This document shows positions 27,501-36,245 of a stretch of 64,000 bases of DNA, piece by piece. The stretch spans positions 13,593,128 through 13,657,127 of the forward strand of contig OZ012687.1 in NCBI GenBank assembly GCA_963942565.1. The letters are read 5' to 3'. The first letter of the stretch is position 1, and the number at the start of each line of letters is the position of its first letter. The notes under the pieces are model-generated. The model ran no database searches, was not told where the DNA came from, and saw nothing but the letters and a program-made list of their open reading frames with translations. Made by a program: the position numbers and the translations under genes. This DNA comes from Maea johnstoni (taxonomy: Eukaryota; Annelida; Polychaeta; Spionida; Magelonidae).

Positions 27501-28049
27501 AAACAGGTGTGGAAGCGGTTAGTTTGGGGCCGCATAAACGAGATAGAGAGTGAGGATTGGGCATATAGTGTCAAATATTTTGATAATACGTCTTTATTGC
27601 GAAGCATTGTGGGCACCCCCTCATACTCTATCTGGTGGACGCTCTCGGATAGCAGACGCGACATGATGGCAGTTAGTGAAACTATGGCAAAGTTAATTAG
27701 CAGAGCTAGCTGCCTGAAGTCAGATCATTACGAATTTAGAGATAAATCTATCATAGAGAGATCATGCAATCGATGTGATAATTGTGCAGAAGAGAGCGTC
27801 TTCCACCTCGTGATGCAATGCCAATCTGTCAGTCAGATGAGAGATGGGATGTATGCTGAAATTAGAAACAATGTACAAATGGGCTATGACAAATTAATAG
27901 AATCCCCTCAGGATACTTTCAAAATACTCCTAGGCAAGCCCATCGATGACCTAGAATACCCAGAGATGCAAAAGCTCTGGAGTATATCAGGGAGATGGAT
28001 ACATAGGATGTATCAGGATACTCTAAATGACAGAAAGGGTATAGGGTAA
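24519..28049 (+). CDS. LINE ORF2: endonuclease-reverse transcriptase
   Basis: A 1,176-residue polyprotein. Residues 1 to about 240 form an APE-type endonuclease: CWNSRG near residue 11, ISEHWL, CGDMNGDL and TSDHVPI carry the expected Asn, Glu, Asp/Asn and Asp-His. A reverse transcriptase follows from about 549 (IPLYKGKNTSSIDPNNYRGI), with FVSYYDVSKAFDG at 635-647 and YADD at 738-741. A CNRCDNCAEESVFHLVMQC Cys/His motif lies near 1,083-1,101. No RNase H domain is obvious. The frame is intact and all catalytic motifs I could check are present. It would nick target DNA and copy the LINE RNA in place. Confidence 0.96.
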   Translation: MKKVDICKLICWNSRGLSASIPYLRSLIERGDIICISEHWLFENNLRKLKDIALNVNYVARSSEQSNAEAYGSHRGQGGVAIIWSQALTRVTPIDDIVHDRVCGVRFQSDSGQVVNILSVYMPSRGCEGDLSLSLDELGGIIDAQESGTLTLVCGDMNGDLGKLGGPKGLKNPDKRGRAIYSFMENYDLIAANLQVNSTGPVNTFNGPFGDSCLDYFLVPNAIKGDIVKCMTLEREALNTSDHVPIYLEMNLGLLDKQYIEVEAPKRLKWDRLSEHDLFYMYTTPVGEKLRKLEDTLDSEPPNNLLIDGCFDTICNILIQGEVCIPTTKFKQNLKPYWCTELDALKAEKVKRYAIWSRAGKPRGRSSKLWSDHSQSEKAFRKKLKQLSKLYDDERIAEASLSAEIDKNIFWKLLKSTKKNSGAKVLAIKTEEDKVVYDVESVLETWRRHFVKLSTPTNHPWYDQGHFEHVVSNVEIWAQQVDEDPFLIAPFAVREIEKGISQLNTGKVPGHDTITAEHVLAAGKNLATIMTKLFNIIVAIEYIPSNFRKGIQIPLYKGKNTSSIDPNNYRGITLLSTFNKLFEIVLWNRIKHWWYENQIISSLQGAARPGISCLHTALLLQETVAANLEHHKKLFVSYYDVSKAFDGVWVKGLFYQLRQLGLKGKIWRLLYLTYQNFKCRVRIQGRMSGWYVMGCGIHQGGYLSLVKYVAFINSLIVELSQSKLCCAISGLQTTPPGYADDLATACISKDRLDRVMEIVSKHGSKWRYQFNASKSAVLVYGERPAETKNNSRYRTFNLRGKQVKELPSYDHVGVKCTILNNSIERTTERISKGRKAFNAASSIGIKRNGLSTSACNLIFWNMIIPIVTYGAELWVMGNKDIELLDAFQRYAARRIQRFGKRTPNETSLSTLGWMRIESYIYGKKMLFVRTITSLNHDNLYRQVFVERLKQFHMDMASGLRNTYKSPIFDILRISIVLNLYDEIKGMALSGHIYGKQVWKRLVWGRINEIESEDWAYSVKYFDNTSLLRSIVGTPSYSIWWTLSDSRRDMMAVSETMAKLISRASCLKSDHYEFRDKSIIERSCNRCDNCAEESVFHLVMQCQSVSQMRDGMYAEIRNNVQMGYDKLIESPQDTFKILLGKPIDDLEYPEMQKLWSISGRWIHRMYQDTLNDRKGIG

Positions 28050-28378
28050 GGAAAACCCTTTACGGGAACTTCTACTGACTTAACGCATAAACAAACTCGC
28101 TATGGCTATTGGACTTGATTTTCGGCCAAAGGAAGGGCACGTGGAAGAAACAGAAAATGTTCCCGTGCCCTTTCTGGCATAATCTTTATTTTCCCTATTT
28201 TCTGTTTGATTAACTTTTCTTTACGCCGGTCAGAAGTTATGACCGATATATTGTTAAGGGAGGACCACCCATATTCAAAATATGGCTAGTCTACCCTATC
28301 TCTTTATTATGTATTAACTTCCTTTACCTACGTTCCATATTTTGTAAGTCATATTACATTCAATAAAATATATATATC
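28050..28378 (+). other. LINE 3' untranslated region
   Basis: A non-coding tail after ORF2 containing the paired words GGGCACGTGG / CCCGTGCCC around 28,135-28,170 and ending TTCAATAAAATATATATATC just before Helitron sequence resumes. The AATAAA near the end may be the polyadenylation signal. A target duplication is not clear. Confidence 0.6.
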
Positions 28379-28420
28379 AGAAATTTCATGGTTTCCGTCC
28401 GCAGGACGGGTACTTTTCTA

Positions 28421-28421
<1 letters not shown>
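28379..28421 (+). mobile_element. Helitron copy A, 3' end
   Basis: AGAAATTTCATGGTTT followed by the CCGTCC-GCA-GGACGG hairpin, GGTACTTTT and terminal CTAG, then T of a TA repeat. It completes the Helitron whose body lies at 17,760-18,679. The arrangement is the mirror image of the end at 16,129. Confidence 0.82.
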
Positions 28422-28498
<77 letters not shown>

Positions 28499-28503
28499 GT
28501 ATA

Positions 28504-28570
<67 letters not shown>
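28422..28570. repeat. (TA)n microsatellite
   Basis: About 150 bp of TA repeats with GTATA interruptions, starting at the Helitron terminus and ending about 115 bp before the first visible ALAS-2 exon. Confidence 0.96.
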
Positions 28571-28572
<2 letters not shown>

Positions 28573-28685
28573 TAAACGACAAGTCAAATACGTTCAAGGT
28601 ATTGCTTTATCACTAAGATGCCTACATATTGTCAGACCATTTTGTGCATACACTTTAGCTGTTAATAGCATAGCCATTTTTTCAG

Positions 28686-28908
28686 GAACAAAAGCCAACC
28701 AACTGTTTAATTATGAGCGGTTCTACAAAGAGAGGGTCGATGAAAGGAAGCGTCAGGGCTTGTACCGTGAGTTTAAGAAGATACATCCCCGTGCTGATCA
28801 GTATCCCCACGCTGTTGAGTTGACAGGTCACGCTAAGGATATCACCGTCTGGTGTAGCAATGACTATATGGGGATGAGCCACCATCCAAAGGTCAAGGCT
28901 GCTGTGTC
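28686..28908 (+). CDS. ALAS: ALAS-2 exon (first visible; start of catalytic core)
   Basis: Second, tandem 5-aminolevulinate synthase gene. This exon follows TTTTTTCAG and ends GTGTC|GTGAGT (phase 2). It reads [20 protein letters not shown] ... [20 protein letters not shown], matching the start of the animal ALAS core (family: VWCSNDYLGMSRHP). The upstream exons that should encode the mitochondrial presequence with its heme-regulatory CP motifs were not found between 11 kb and here. They may lie in unassigned sequence or be displaced by the LINE/Helitron block. The six visible exons total about 453 codons, the size of a complete core. Confidence 0.96.
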
Positions 28909-28920
28909 GTGAGTGACTTT

Positions 28921-30010
28921 TTAACCCATTCACATCAGCAGCATACACCGTAACACGTGGTATGACACATACTGTAGATTCACAAAAGATTGTGTAGAAT
29001 ACATTTTGCGAATTTACAGAAAATCGATTTTTGCGGTTTTTAATTTTGCGAATTGGCCGCATCATGGAGTGCCACCTTTGAACTTTAAGTGGCAGCATTA
29101 ATCATTGTGAATTTTAATTTGGGTCCGAGGCTAAAAGAAAACGCAAAAATTTAAAAAACTAACGCAATATTTTCCGAATTTACAGTAACATGTGTAGATA
29201 GTTTGAAAGCAGAGCAATACATTGAGAAATGTTTGATACAAAGTTGTTCTTCCTGTTGGGTGTAATAAGTTCTCTTCAAATATTAAATTTTTTCTCTATT
29301 TGAGAATTAACGTTTAATAGTAAGCGAAAAAGAGTACAGGGCAAAAGACGTTATTGAGAGTGTCATTCATGGGCATGTTCTCTTTCTGTGATCGTTTTAT
29401 TAAAGCGATTTAATCAGCAAATTTCTCCATAAATTATTGAGATAATATGATAATTAGGTACTTGGTTAATGTTGACGAATATCATCATGTGTAATCTTAT
29501 ATCAAAGGCATCAATTCGATGCAACACATTTCACATTTACATTTAACCCATTCAAAGAGCAATACTCTGAGAAAAAATTGAATGAGATTTGTGATTTATG
29601 TTGGTATTCAAAGTTTTTTTTGAATCATTTTTCAAATAGCTCATACGAAAGGTTTCATGGTAAAATCGTCACATGAAAGTTTCATGCGTGAAAATGATAT
29701 TTTCATGCATGAAAATATGACTTTTGTCCTAAAAACGTTCATGCTAGAATTCTCATCCATTAAAGTTTTTGGGGCAAAATTTACATTTTTGTGCATGGAA
29801 ATATAAATATCATTTTAAATCATGAAAATGTCATTTCCTACATGGAACTTGAAAATGGAATGTTCATGGCATGATTCTTTCATGTATGAAACTTTTCGTA
29901 CGGGAGCACTCTAATTGAAGAGCTATTTTCAAAGTTGTCAGGTTTTGTGTGCACGCCAGATACTAATGGGTTTTAATACAATTGGTAATAGAATGTCTGT
30001 CTGTTTAAAG
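28921..30010 (+). other. ALAS-2 intron with TTAA-type and TA-type elements
   Basis: A 1.1-kb intron. It begins with a TTAACCCATT end at 28,921, contains the TA-type MITE (28,972-29,185) and a second TTAACCCATT end at 29,543, with a facing AATGGGTTTTAA near 29,966-29,977. These resemble the ends of the TTAA-flanked elements at 63.4-63.7 kb. Around 29,640-29,900 many short variants of CATGAAAnTnTCATG are scattered. Confidence 0.5.
28972..29185. mobile_element. TA-type MITE (CTGTARATTC family), full copy
   Basis: From CTGTAGATTCACAAAAGATT to TTTTCCGAATTTACAG, flanked by TA on both sides (28,970-28,971 and 29,186-29,187). It lies in the first visible ALAS-2 intron. Confidence 0.88.
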
Positions 30011-30195
30011 TGAGGCGCTGGAGAGATATGGGACAGGTACAGGAGGCTCACGGCTGATGACAGGGAACAGCATGTATCACGAGGAACTGGAATCAGAGAT
30101 GGCCTGCTTGCACAAAAAGCAAGCTGCACTGATCTTCACCTCTGGATTTGTTGCTAACGAAGTCTCCATCTCCACACTCGCCAGAGCCCTACCAG
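30011..30195 (+). CDS. ALAS: ALAS-2 exon (glycine-loop region)
   Basis: The exon begins after TTTAAAG, completing a Ser codon, and ends CCAG|GTAGCC (phase 1). It reads EALERYGTGTGGSRLMTGNS, then MYHEELESEMACLHKKQAAL and FTSGFVANEVS. This matches the family block [21 protein letters not shown] and the following FVAN motif, which builds the PLP phosphate and substrate pocket. Confidence 0.96.
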
Positions 30196-30843
30196 GTAGC
30201 CAAGGTTCATTAGTACTACTTATTTACTACAGATTTCGAATGTTTTTATATACACACAATTTCAAACTTAACGTGCAAAGGATCAGGCTGCCAACAAGTA
30301 GAAAATGAAATGGGGGATGCTGCTCTTTCATTTGGTGCCAAGAAACCTTCCTCCCCTTCTCAGCACGTTATTCCAAAAAAATCCGGGCTTGGCTCATGGA
30401 CTATACTATCCACAGTTAGCAAGCATCGAATTCATGTTCCATATACTAGGTTTCTTGAAAAGTTAACCTTTCCTTCTGAGTTGACCTAGTATCCTAGCAC
30501 CATCAATGGCCTATATATGGTACCTTTTAGCATTCCTATTTGTTTACCATGTTTTCGAGACGAAGCGAGAAAAAAACCCGGCCACCTGAGGTATTGCTGC
30601 ATGGTTATAACTATATACAGAATAGCTTTACCTGTAAAATCCTAGATTTAAGTCTCCACGTTCTCAGGCCGCAGTTTCAGCAGGGATGCCCCAATGCTCG
30701 AACGGTGTAGCATGCTGCAAACTAATGGCTTTTCTTATCCCACGGATTCAAAAGAATGTATGTGGAATTTGACCAATTCATTTCTACAAATTCTTGTTCT
30801 GACAATTGTTTATTCTTCTGGTTAATAACTGATTTCTTCTCAG
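30196..30843 (+). other. ALAS-2 intron, no elements recognised
   Basis: A 648-bp intron; nothing recognisable beyond splice sites (GTAGCC ... TTCTTCTCAG). Confidence 0.75.
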
Positions 30844-31023
30844 GTTGCCATATCTTCTCTGCTGAGTCGAACCACGCGTCGTTGATCCAGGGCGTCCGCG
30901 CAAGTCGAGTCCCCAAGCACATATTTCGACACAATGACGCAGCACACCTGGAAGTATTGCTACAGAAAGTTGATATCTCAACGCCAAAAATTGTGGTTTT
31001 GGAAACAGTGATGTCTATGACAG
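30844..31023 (+). CDS. ALAS: ALAS-2 exon (SNHAS motif), followed by GC donor
   Basis: After TTCTTCTCAG the exon reads CHIFSAESNHASLIQGVRAS, RVPKHIFRHND and KIVVLETVMSMTG, matching the family ([24 protein letters not shown]). The frame requires the exon to end at ATG ACA G with the intron beginning GCAGGT. A GT two codons later would break the frame with the next exon. This is therefore a GC-AG intron. Confidence 0.94.
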
Positions 31024-31429
31024 GCAGGTTCAACTGTTCTTTCGACTTTACATTATGTTGTACCCAGTATACTTCACCAGTGTGGGAAAAACATGGTCGC
31101 AAAGTGGCTCAAGATGTGGCTGAATGAAAGATTTGGACTGCTTTGTTATATACAAAAAAAGTGCAAAATATAACCCATCCAATATCTGAAATCGGAGAAC
31201 ACAAGTACAGTTTCTTAAAAGCTAAATATATAGACCCAATTTCGAAAAGCATTTAAAGCAACAAAAATACGAACAAACATCACGGTCATATTGATGTCTT
31301 ACTGAATTATTTTCTTTTTTAACGAGAGCAGTTTAGGATTTTGTTGACAAGTAGTCAAAAGCTGAGTTAGTTGTTATACATGTATTAAGCTTAATTTCAT
31401 TCCTGACATTGTCCCTTTTGCTGATTCAG
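31024..31429 (+). other. ALAS-2 GC-AG intron
   Basis: A 406-bp intron, donor GCAGGT, acceptor GATTCAG. No mobile element was recognised inside. Confidence 0.75.
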
Positions 31430-31594
31430 GCTCTGTTGTTCGATTGAAGAGGTTCTGTGAGGTCGCTCATAGATATGGTGCCATAACGTTCGTTGATGAA
31501 GTACACGCTGTTGGCGTATATGGCAAGGAAGGAGGTGGGATCGGCGAACGCGACAACCTTATGGAACACATAGACATTATATCTGGAACTTTCG
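31430..31594 (+). CDS. ALAS: ALAS-2 exon (PLP-Asp region)
   Basis: Reads [16 protein letters not shown] then [20 protein letters not shown] and ends TTC G|GTGAGT. The DEVHAVG motif is intact. It is equivalent to ALAS-1 2,272-2,436, and the two exons have the same length (165 bp) and phase, showing that the paralogues arose by gene duplication with introns. Confidence 0.96.
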
Positions 31595-31912
31595 GTGAGT
31601 GAACGGTTTGAGGATTGTGAACAACGATATTTGTCAAATTTCTCAAGAAGAATGCCTTGGTTTTTTTTCAAATACTACTACCTGCTTTGTAATGACACCC
31701 TTATTAGTTTACTCTCTATTCATCGCGAATAGTGCAAAAATTAAGTGCAAGCACCTTTAGTGTGGTGACAGTAGTATTAAACCTAGCATCAGTATAGGAA
31801 TTCAATTCTGCACTTAATTCTTAAAACTTCTATTGTGTCTGGTTGAAAATATAAGCGATTCTCACGACGAGAAAATATAAAAAAAAACACAATTCTATTC
31901 CATTCTCATTGT

Positions 31913-34765
31913 TACGATGGACCAAGTGTGAAAGAGAAAATATTTAAATATATTTTTTCACCACCGTATTTTGGAGGGAGAAAATATATTTAAATATATT
32001 TTCACCACCGTATTTTGTTGGGAGAAAATATATTTAAATATATTTTCACCACCGTATTTTGTTGGGAGAATATATATATAAATATATGTTCACCACCGTA
32101 TTTTTGTGGGAGAAAATATATTTAAATATATTTTCACCACCATATTTTGTTGGGAGAAAATATATTTAAATATATTTCCACCACCGTATTATTGGGGGAG
32201 AAAATATATTTAAATATATTTTCTCCATCGTATTTTGGAGGGAGAAAATATATTTAAATATATTTTCACCACCGTATTTTGGTGGAGAAAATATATTTAA
32301 ATATATTTTTTCCCGACCACTATAGAAAAAGGGAAAAATATATTTCAAGCAATGGCTGGTTGCCTGGCTCATTTTCCTAATGGTATGGGGAGTTATCGTT
32401 ATATCTATATCGCGAAATGACACTGGGAACCGAGATAGGTGAAACAAGTTATAACATGTTGACAATTTATCCGATACAAAGTAACCATTGCGGGAAAGGT
32501 CTTCTGATGATGAATACATTGTGGCCTCACAGGAGGATAGTATAGGATTTTTTGAGAAATGCAGCTCCTACGTACACCCGCAATTATGGGTGTCGGGAAC
32601 CTTCAAAAGAAGTCTAAATTGGAGAAACTGCGGTACTCTTCCTCCCGAGATACCATTAGCTACGGGTATTTACTAGGGGATCTTCTATATATACTATTAT
32701 AGTCCGGCAGATTTCAGAAAAATCATGCACTTTGTATTAAGAGCATGAAATTAGATATGTTGGTACAACTCACAAAGGGGAACATTTCAGATAGGAAGGC
32801 GTGGCACCCATGCCCCCCACCCCTGGGGGCAGGTGGCACACCTTTTGCTTAGCTGCAAGGTCAACTTAACCTTGCCTAATATAAAGGGTCATTGGTCTGC
32901 CCAACAATGACATATTCAATATTATCATACCTCACTTGAAGATCGTAAGCCGTGATTGGCTGACTTAACTTTGAACAATCATCATGTTGCCTGATGCCAT
33001 CAGTGAGGGCTTCATGTTGCCCGTTGCCACTAGCGACACCTAGCGGGGAATGTGTGAATCACCAGTCATCTGTGACCTTGCTTTGTTTAAATTACAAATG
33101 GGGTTTGTTCAGTATGATAAAACAAATATGCCATGCCAGTGGGGGTAACATGATGGAATGTCTCCCCTCGGGAGGATGGTTTTCCCTCGGGCTCCGCCCT
33201 CGGGAAAACCATCCTCCCTCGGGGAAACATTCCATCATGTTACCCCCACTGGCATGGCATATTTGTATAATGTAGGTACTAGGAAGTAGAGTTTTGGTGA
33301 GTTTTATTGAATTTTAGCTTTTAATGGGTAGATTTATGTGGCGCCACCATTAAAATGGGTAATTTTGGTCTACCCAGTGTATTATTTCTATCAATAACTA
33401 GGATTTAAAGCAGAGATGCATTCAAACCAATATACAATGTTCTATGACTACATCTTTGCATGTGAAACATTTCCAGATATGGGGGCGTGTTTCGGTCATG
33501 GCCCTTGCGGTAGGTGGCGCCACCTGCAGTTAGGCTACTAAGCCAACTGATATCTGCCTAATACAAAAGGTCATTTGTTTGTCAATCAATGAAGCATTTA
33601 ATCTTGTATGAACCAGCAAGTAGAATTCTATTAATCGTTTTTCTTGTTATGCTTTGAGGGTTTGATATAGGTGGCGCCATCATAATATGGGCATGTTTGG
33701 CATAGCAGTAGAACAAATTCTATCAACATTTCTCTTAAGTAGGCCCTTTTTTCAAAAGATCATATATATCCAAAAGAATAAAAATTGCCATGGGTTACAT
33801 TTCCCGGCTGTAACAGTCATGCCCCTTGGTGGCAGTGGCCCCACCTATTGAGAGGGTAACCTGATCTTGCATAGTGGAAAGGGCATACGTCTTCCAGACA
33901 ATGAGATATTGTAATTCTGTATGAAAAAGGAAGTGTAAATATTTGTAAGTTTAGTTGGATATAGTTTTGAATAGAATTATTATTGATCCCCTAGTAAATA
34001 CCCGTGTCCCGTAGCTATAGCTAATGGTATTTCGGGAGGAAGAGTACCACAATTTCACCAATTTAGACTTCTTTTGAAGGTTCCCGACACCCATAATTGT
34101 GGGTGTACGTAGGAGCTGCGTTTCTCAAAAAATCCTATACTTTCCTGCTGTGAGGCCACAATGTATTCATCATCAGAAGACCTTTCCCGCAATGGTTACT
34201 TTGTATCGGATAAATTGTCAACATGTTATAACTTGTTTCACCTATCTCGGTTCCCAGTGTCATTTCGCTACATTGATATAACGATAACTCCCTATACCAA
34301 TAGGAAAATGAGCCAGGCAACCAGCCATTGCTTGAAATATATTTTCCCTTTTTTTATAGTGGTCGGGAAAAATATATTTAAATATATTTTCTCTCCCGAA
34401 ATACGGTGGTGAAAATATATTTAAATATATTTTCTCCCCCCAAAATACGGTGGAGAAAATATATTTAAATATATTTTCTCCCAACAAAATACGGTGGTGA
34501 AAATATATTTAAATATATTTTCTACCCCAAAAATACGGTGGTGAAAATATATTTAAATATATTTTCTCCCAACAAAATACGATGGTGAAAATATATTTAA
34601 ATATATTTTCTCCCAACAAAATACGGTGGTGAAAATATATTCAAATATATTTTCTCCCCCGAAAATACGTTGGTGAAAATATATTTAAATATATTTTCTC
34701 CCCCCAAAATACGGTGGTGAAAAAAGATATTTAAATATTTTCGCTTTCACACTTGGTCCATCGTA
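31913..34765. mobile_element. 2.85-kb fold-back element with tandem-repeat arms (TSD CATTGT)
   Basis: Termini TACGATGGACCAAGTGTGAA and its complement, flanked by identical CATTGT (31,907-31,912 and 34,766-34,771). Each arm, about 780 bp (31,913-32,690 and 33,990-34,765), consists of roughly eight tandem units of about 45-50 bp and then a unique stretch. Each unit has a palindromic AAATATATTTAAATATATTT core between GGGAGAA and CACCACCGTATTTTG. The centre (32,690-33,990) holds a hairpin MITE. There is no coding capacity. It lies in the ALAS-2 intron between the DEVHAVG and lysine exons. Termini of TAY...RTA form and a 6-bp duplication are shared with the element in ALAS-1. Confidence 0.88.
32922..33271 (-). 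mobile_element. Hairpin-bearing MITE, copy 2 (nested)
   Basis: Reverse-orientation copy of the 1,746-2,096 element, with the same body words (TGATTGGCTGACTTAAC, CCCGTTGCCACTAGCGACAC, CTAGCGGGGAATGTG) and a hairpin at 33,122-33,269. The stem carries GTGGGGGTAAC on one arm and GTTACCCCCAC on the other, where copy 1 has GTGTGGGTAAC / GTTACCCACAC. The pair changed together. Confidence 0.8.
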
Positions 34766-34800
34766 CATTGTTGCCTTAAAACTGATATTTTGCGCTGTAG

Positions 34801-35069
34801 GCAAAGCATTCGGCAATGTTGGTGGCTACATTGCTTCCTCTACGAATGTCATTGACATGGTGCGGACCTTTGGCTCTGGATTCATCTACACAATCTCGCT
34901 GCCGCCCACAGTTCTCGCGGGAGCTCTCGCAGCCGTTCGCGTTCTTCGCTCTGCGGAGGGGAGAAAACTTCGCAGGATGCACCAGGCCAATGTCGTATAC
35001 ATGTTCCAGAAACTCCTTGATGCAGGGATACCTGTCGTGTTTCACTCCAGCCATATCATAGCTGTGCAT
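34801..35069 (+). CDS. ALAS: ALAS-2 exon (catalytic lysine region)
   Basis: Starts 35 bp after the fold-back element, following TGCGCTGTAG. It reads [20 protein letters not shown] ... [20 protein letters not shown] and ends [15 protein letters not shown] (phase 0). The first Lys is the PLP lysine. It is close to the family SLPPMLLAGALESVRIL. Because the element ends so near the acceptor, the branch point and polypyrimidine tract must lie in the remaining 30 bp or inside the element's end. Confidence 0.96.
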
Positions 35070-35286
35070 GTAAGCCGTTCAGTATACTTGATCAACAGAT
35101 GGTTCTATTTTGGTAGCCTTACCATCAGGACTTTGAATTTTGAACTGTTCGTCACTTTTTCGGCCATATTAAGGATATTCTGTGAACAGCGCTAGTTGTC
35201 ACTTGTGGTGAAACCTGAGTTCCCGGGGAAGACCGGGGCTTAGCACAAAGATACTGACAACTATTTCACATGCTTCAAAGGGCCTA

Positions 35287-35495
35287 TCCTGGCGACTGAG
35301 ATTTCCAGGGCGTTGCCACCTTCTGCTGTATATCTCTCACCACCTTTTAGGTTAGAATCCCGGCAGGGTCATGTTAGAAAGTTGCCTGTGACTTGGGGCC
35401 TAGGCGGTGACCACTTTCGCTACTCCAGTTTCCTTTACCATTTACAACTGCCTACTCATGATTTAGCCTAATAACGGTAATCGAAACTTCACCTG
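35287..35495 (+). mobile_element. tRNA-derived SINE
   Basis: A degraded tRNA-like head ending in a B-box-like GGTTAGAATCCC is followed by the family tail: AGAAAGTTGCCTGTGACTTG, TAGGCGGTGACCACTTTCGC, CTCCAGTTTCCT, TACAACTGCCTACTCATGAT. The tail is shared with copies at 42.7, 59.6, 60.6, 62.0 and 63.2 kb. Confidence 0.7.
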
Positions 35496-35605
35496 CCTCA
35501 AGTCTGATTCATATATTTAGACAAGTACCCATAAAAATGCATTAGCAACAAATCGGATCAAGTACCTGGTATTTATCATATGTTGCAGGTAGGGTTCAAA
35601 CTCCT

Positions 35606-35663
35606 AGTGTGAAAGAGAAAATAAATTTTAATTTATTCTCTCTCTCACACTTGGTCCATCGTA
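35606..35663. mobile_element. Short palindromic relative of the fold-back element
   Basis: AGTGTGAAAGAGAAAATAAA and its complementary right half ending TTGGTCCATCGTA. It lacks the outer 13 bp on the left. It is the minimal form of the TACGATGGACCAAG palindrome family. Confidence 0.65.
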
Positions 35664-35909
35664 GTTTACAGTCATTTTGCAAATAATATGACCGAGTGGC
35701 CTTGAAGGCATTCTTTCATTATCAGGATATTATGCTATTTTATCATAAACAGAATTTGTGAAAATAGTTTCTAGTATGACGACACAAATATTCTTCTTTT
35801 AAACTTTTTTCTTAAGTCGCATCTGTTAGTGAATCTAAAAAATTAAACATAATTCACGAAAGAAAATAGTCATGCCATTTAAAGAAATAAATAAACTTTT
35901 TCTCTGCAG

Positions 35910-36245
35910 GTGGGAGACACAGAACTCTGTGTGGCAATATCTGCAGATTTGCTGAACAAACACCATATCTTCCTGCATTGTCTGAGATACCCAACTGTGG
36001 CCAAAGGAAAAGAGCTGCTCCGCATATCACTGACACCCCACCATACACGTCCTATGATGGATATGCTCATCAGATCTCTCTTGGAAGTCTGGCTCTCCTA
36101 CGGTCTGGAGCAGGAGAAAGGACGTCTAGCCATGTGTGAATATTGCCAGCGACCGTTGAAACTGGACGCCCTGGTTGATAGGCATGAGAGATCTAATGGC
36201 TCCCATTGTGAAGAATACCACCTTACATTTAACTCCAAACTCTAG
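35910..36245 (+). CDS. ALAS: ALAS-2 terminal exon
   Basis: After CTCTGCAG it reads VGDTELCVAISADLLNKHHI, then LRYPTVAKGKELLRISLTPH and CEYCQRPLKLDALVDRHERS, ending NSKL and TAG. The Arg of LLRIS that binds the substrate carboxylate is kept, as is TPHH. The usually strict INYPTVPRG is LRYPTVAKG here, a change of three normally conserved residues close to the active site. The tail with CxxC matches animal ALAS C-termini. The uninterrupted frame over six exons suggests an expressed gene. Confidence 0.95.
   Translation: MGDTELCVAISADLLNKHHIFLHCLRYPTVAKGKELLRISLTPHHTRPMMDMLIRSLLEVWLSYGLEQEKGRLAMCEYCQRPLKLDALVDRHERSNGSHCEEYHLTFNSKL

Larger units (their letters stand above)
18680..28378 (+). mobile_element. 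APE-type LINE retrotransposon, ~9.7 kb, three large frames
   Basis: A non-LTR retrotransposon inserted in a Helitron: Helitron sequence stops near 18,679 and resumes with AGAAATTTCATGG near 28,379. Order of parts: ORF1 (18,754-21,525, one in-frame TAG), an unrecognised large frame (21,596-24,541), ORF2 with endonuclease, reverse transcriptase and Cys motif (24,519-28,049), then a 330-bp 3' region ending in an ATA-rich tail. No LTRs. The long uninterrupted frames suggest a young copy. The clade cannot be fixed by eye; the EN/RT layout with an RRM-like ORF1 end fits the broad CR1/L2/Jockey side rather than L1. Confidence 0.9.
35070..35909 (+). other. ALAS-2 last intron (SINE and palindromic fragment)
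   Basis: An 840-bp intron between HSSHIIAVH and VGDTELCV. It holds a SINE (about 35,287-35,495) and a short relative of the fold-back element (35,606-35,663). Confidence 0.75.

Noticed and set aside
31940-32310. Regular repeats that could look like a CRISPR array
   Set aside because: Units are tandem with no unique spacers, have palindromic AT-rich cores, and recur inverted at the other end of a mobile element in an animal genome.
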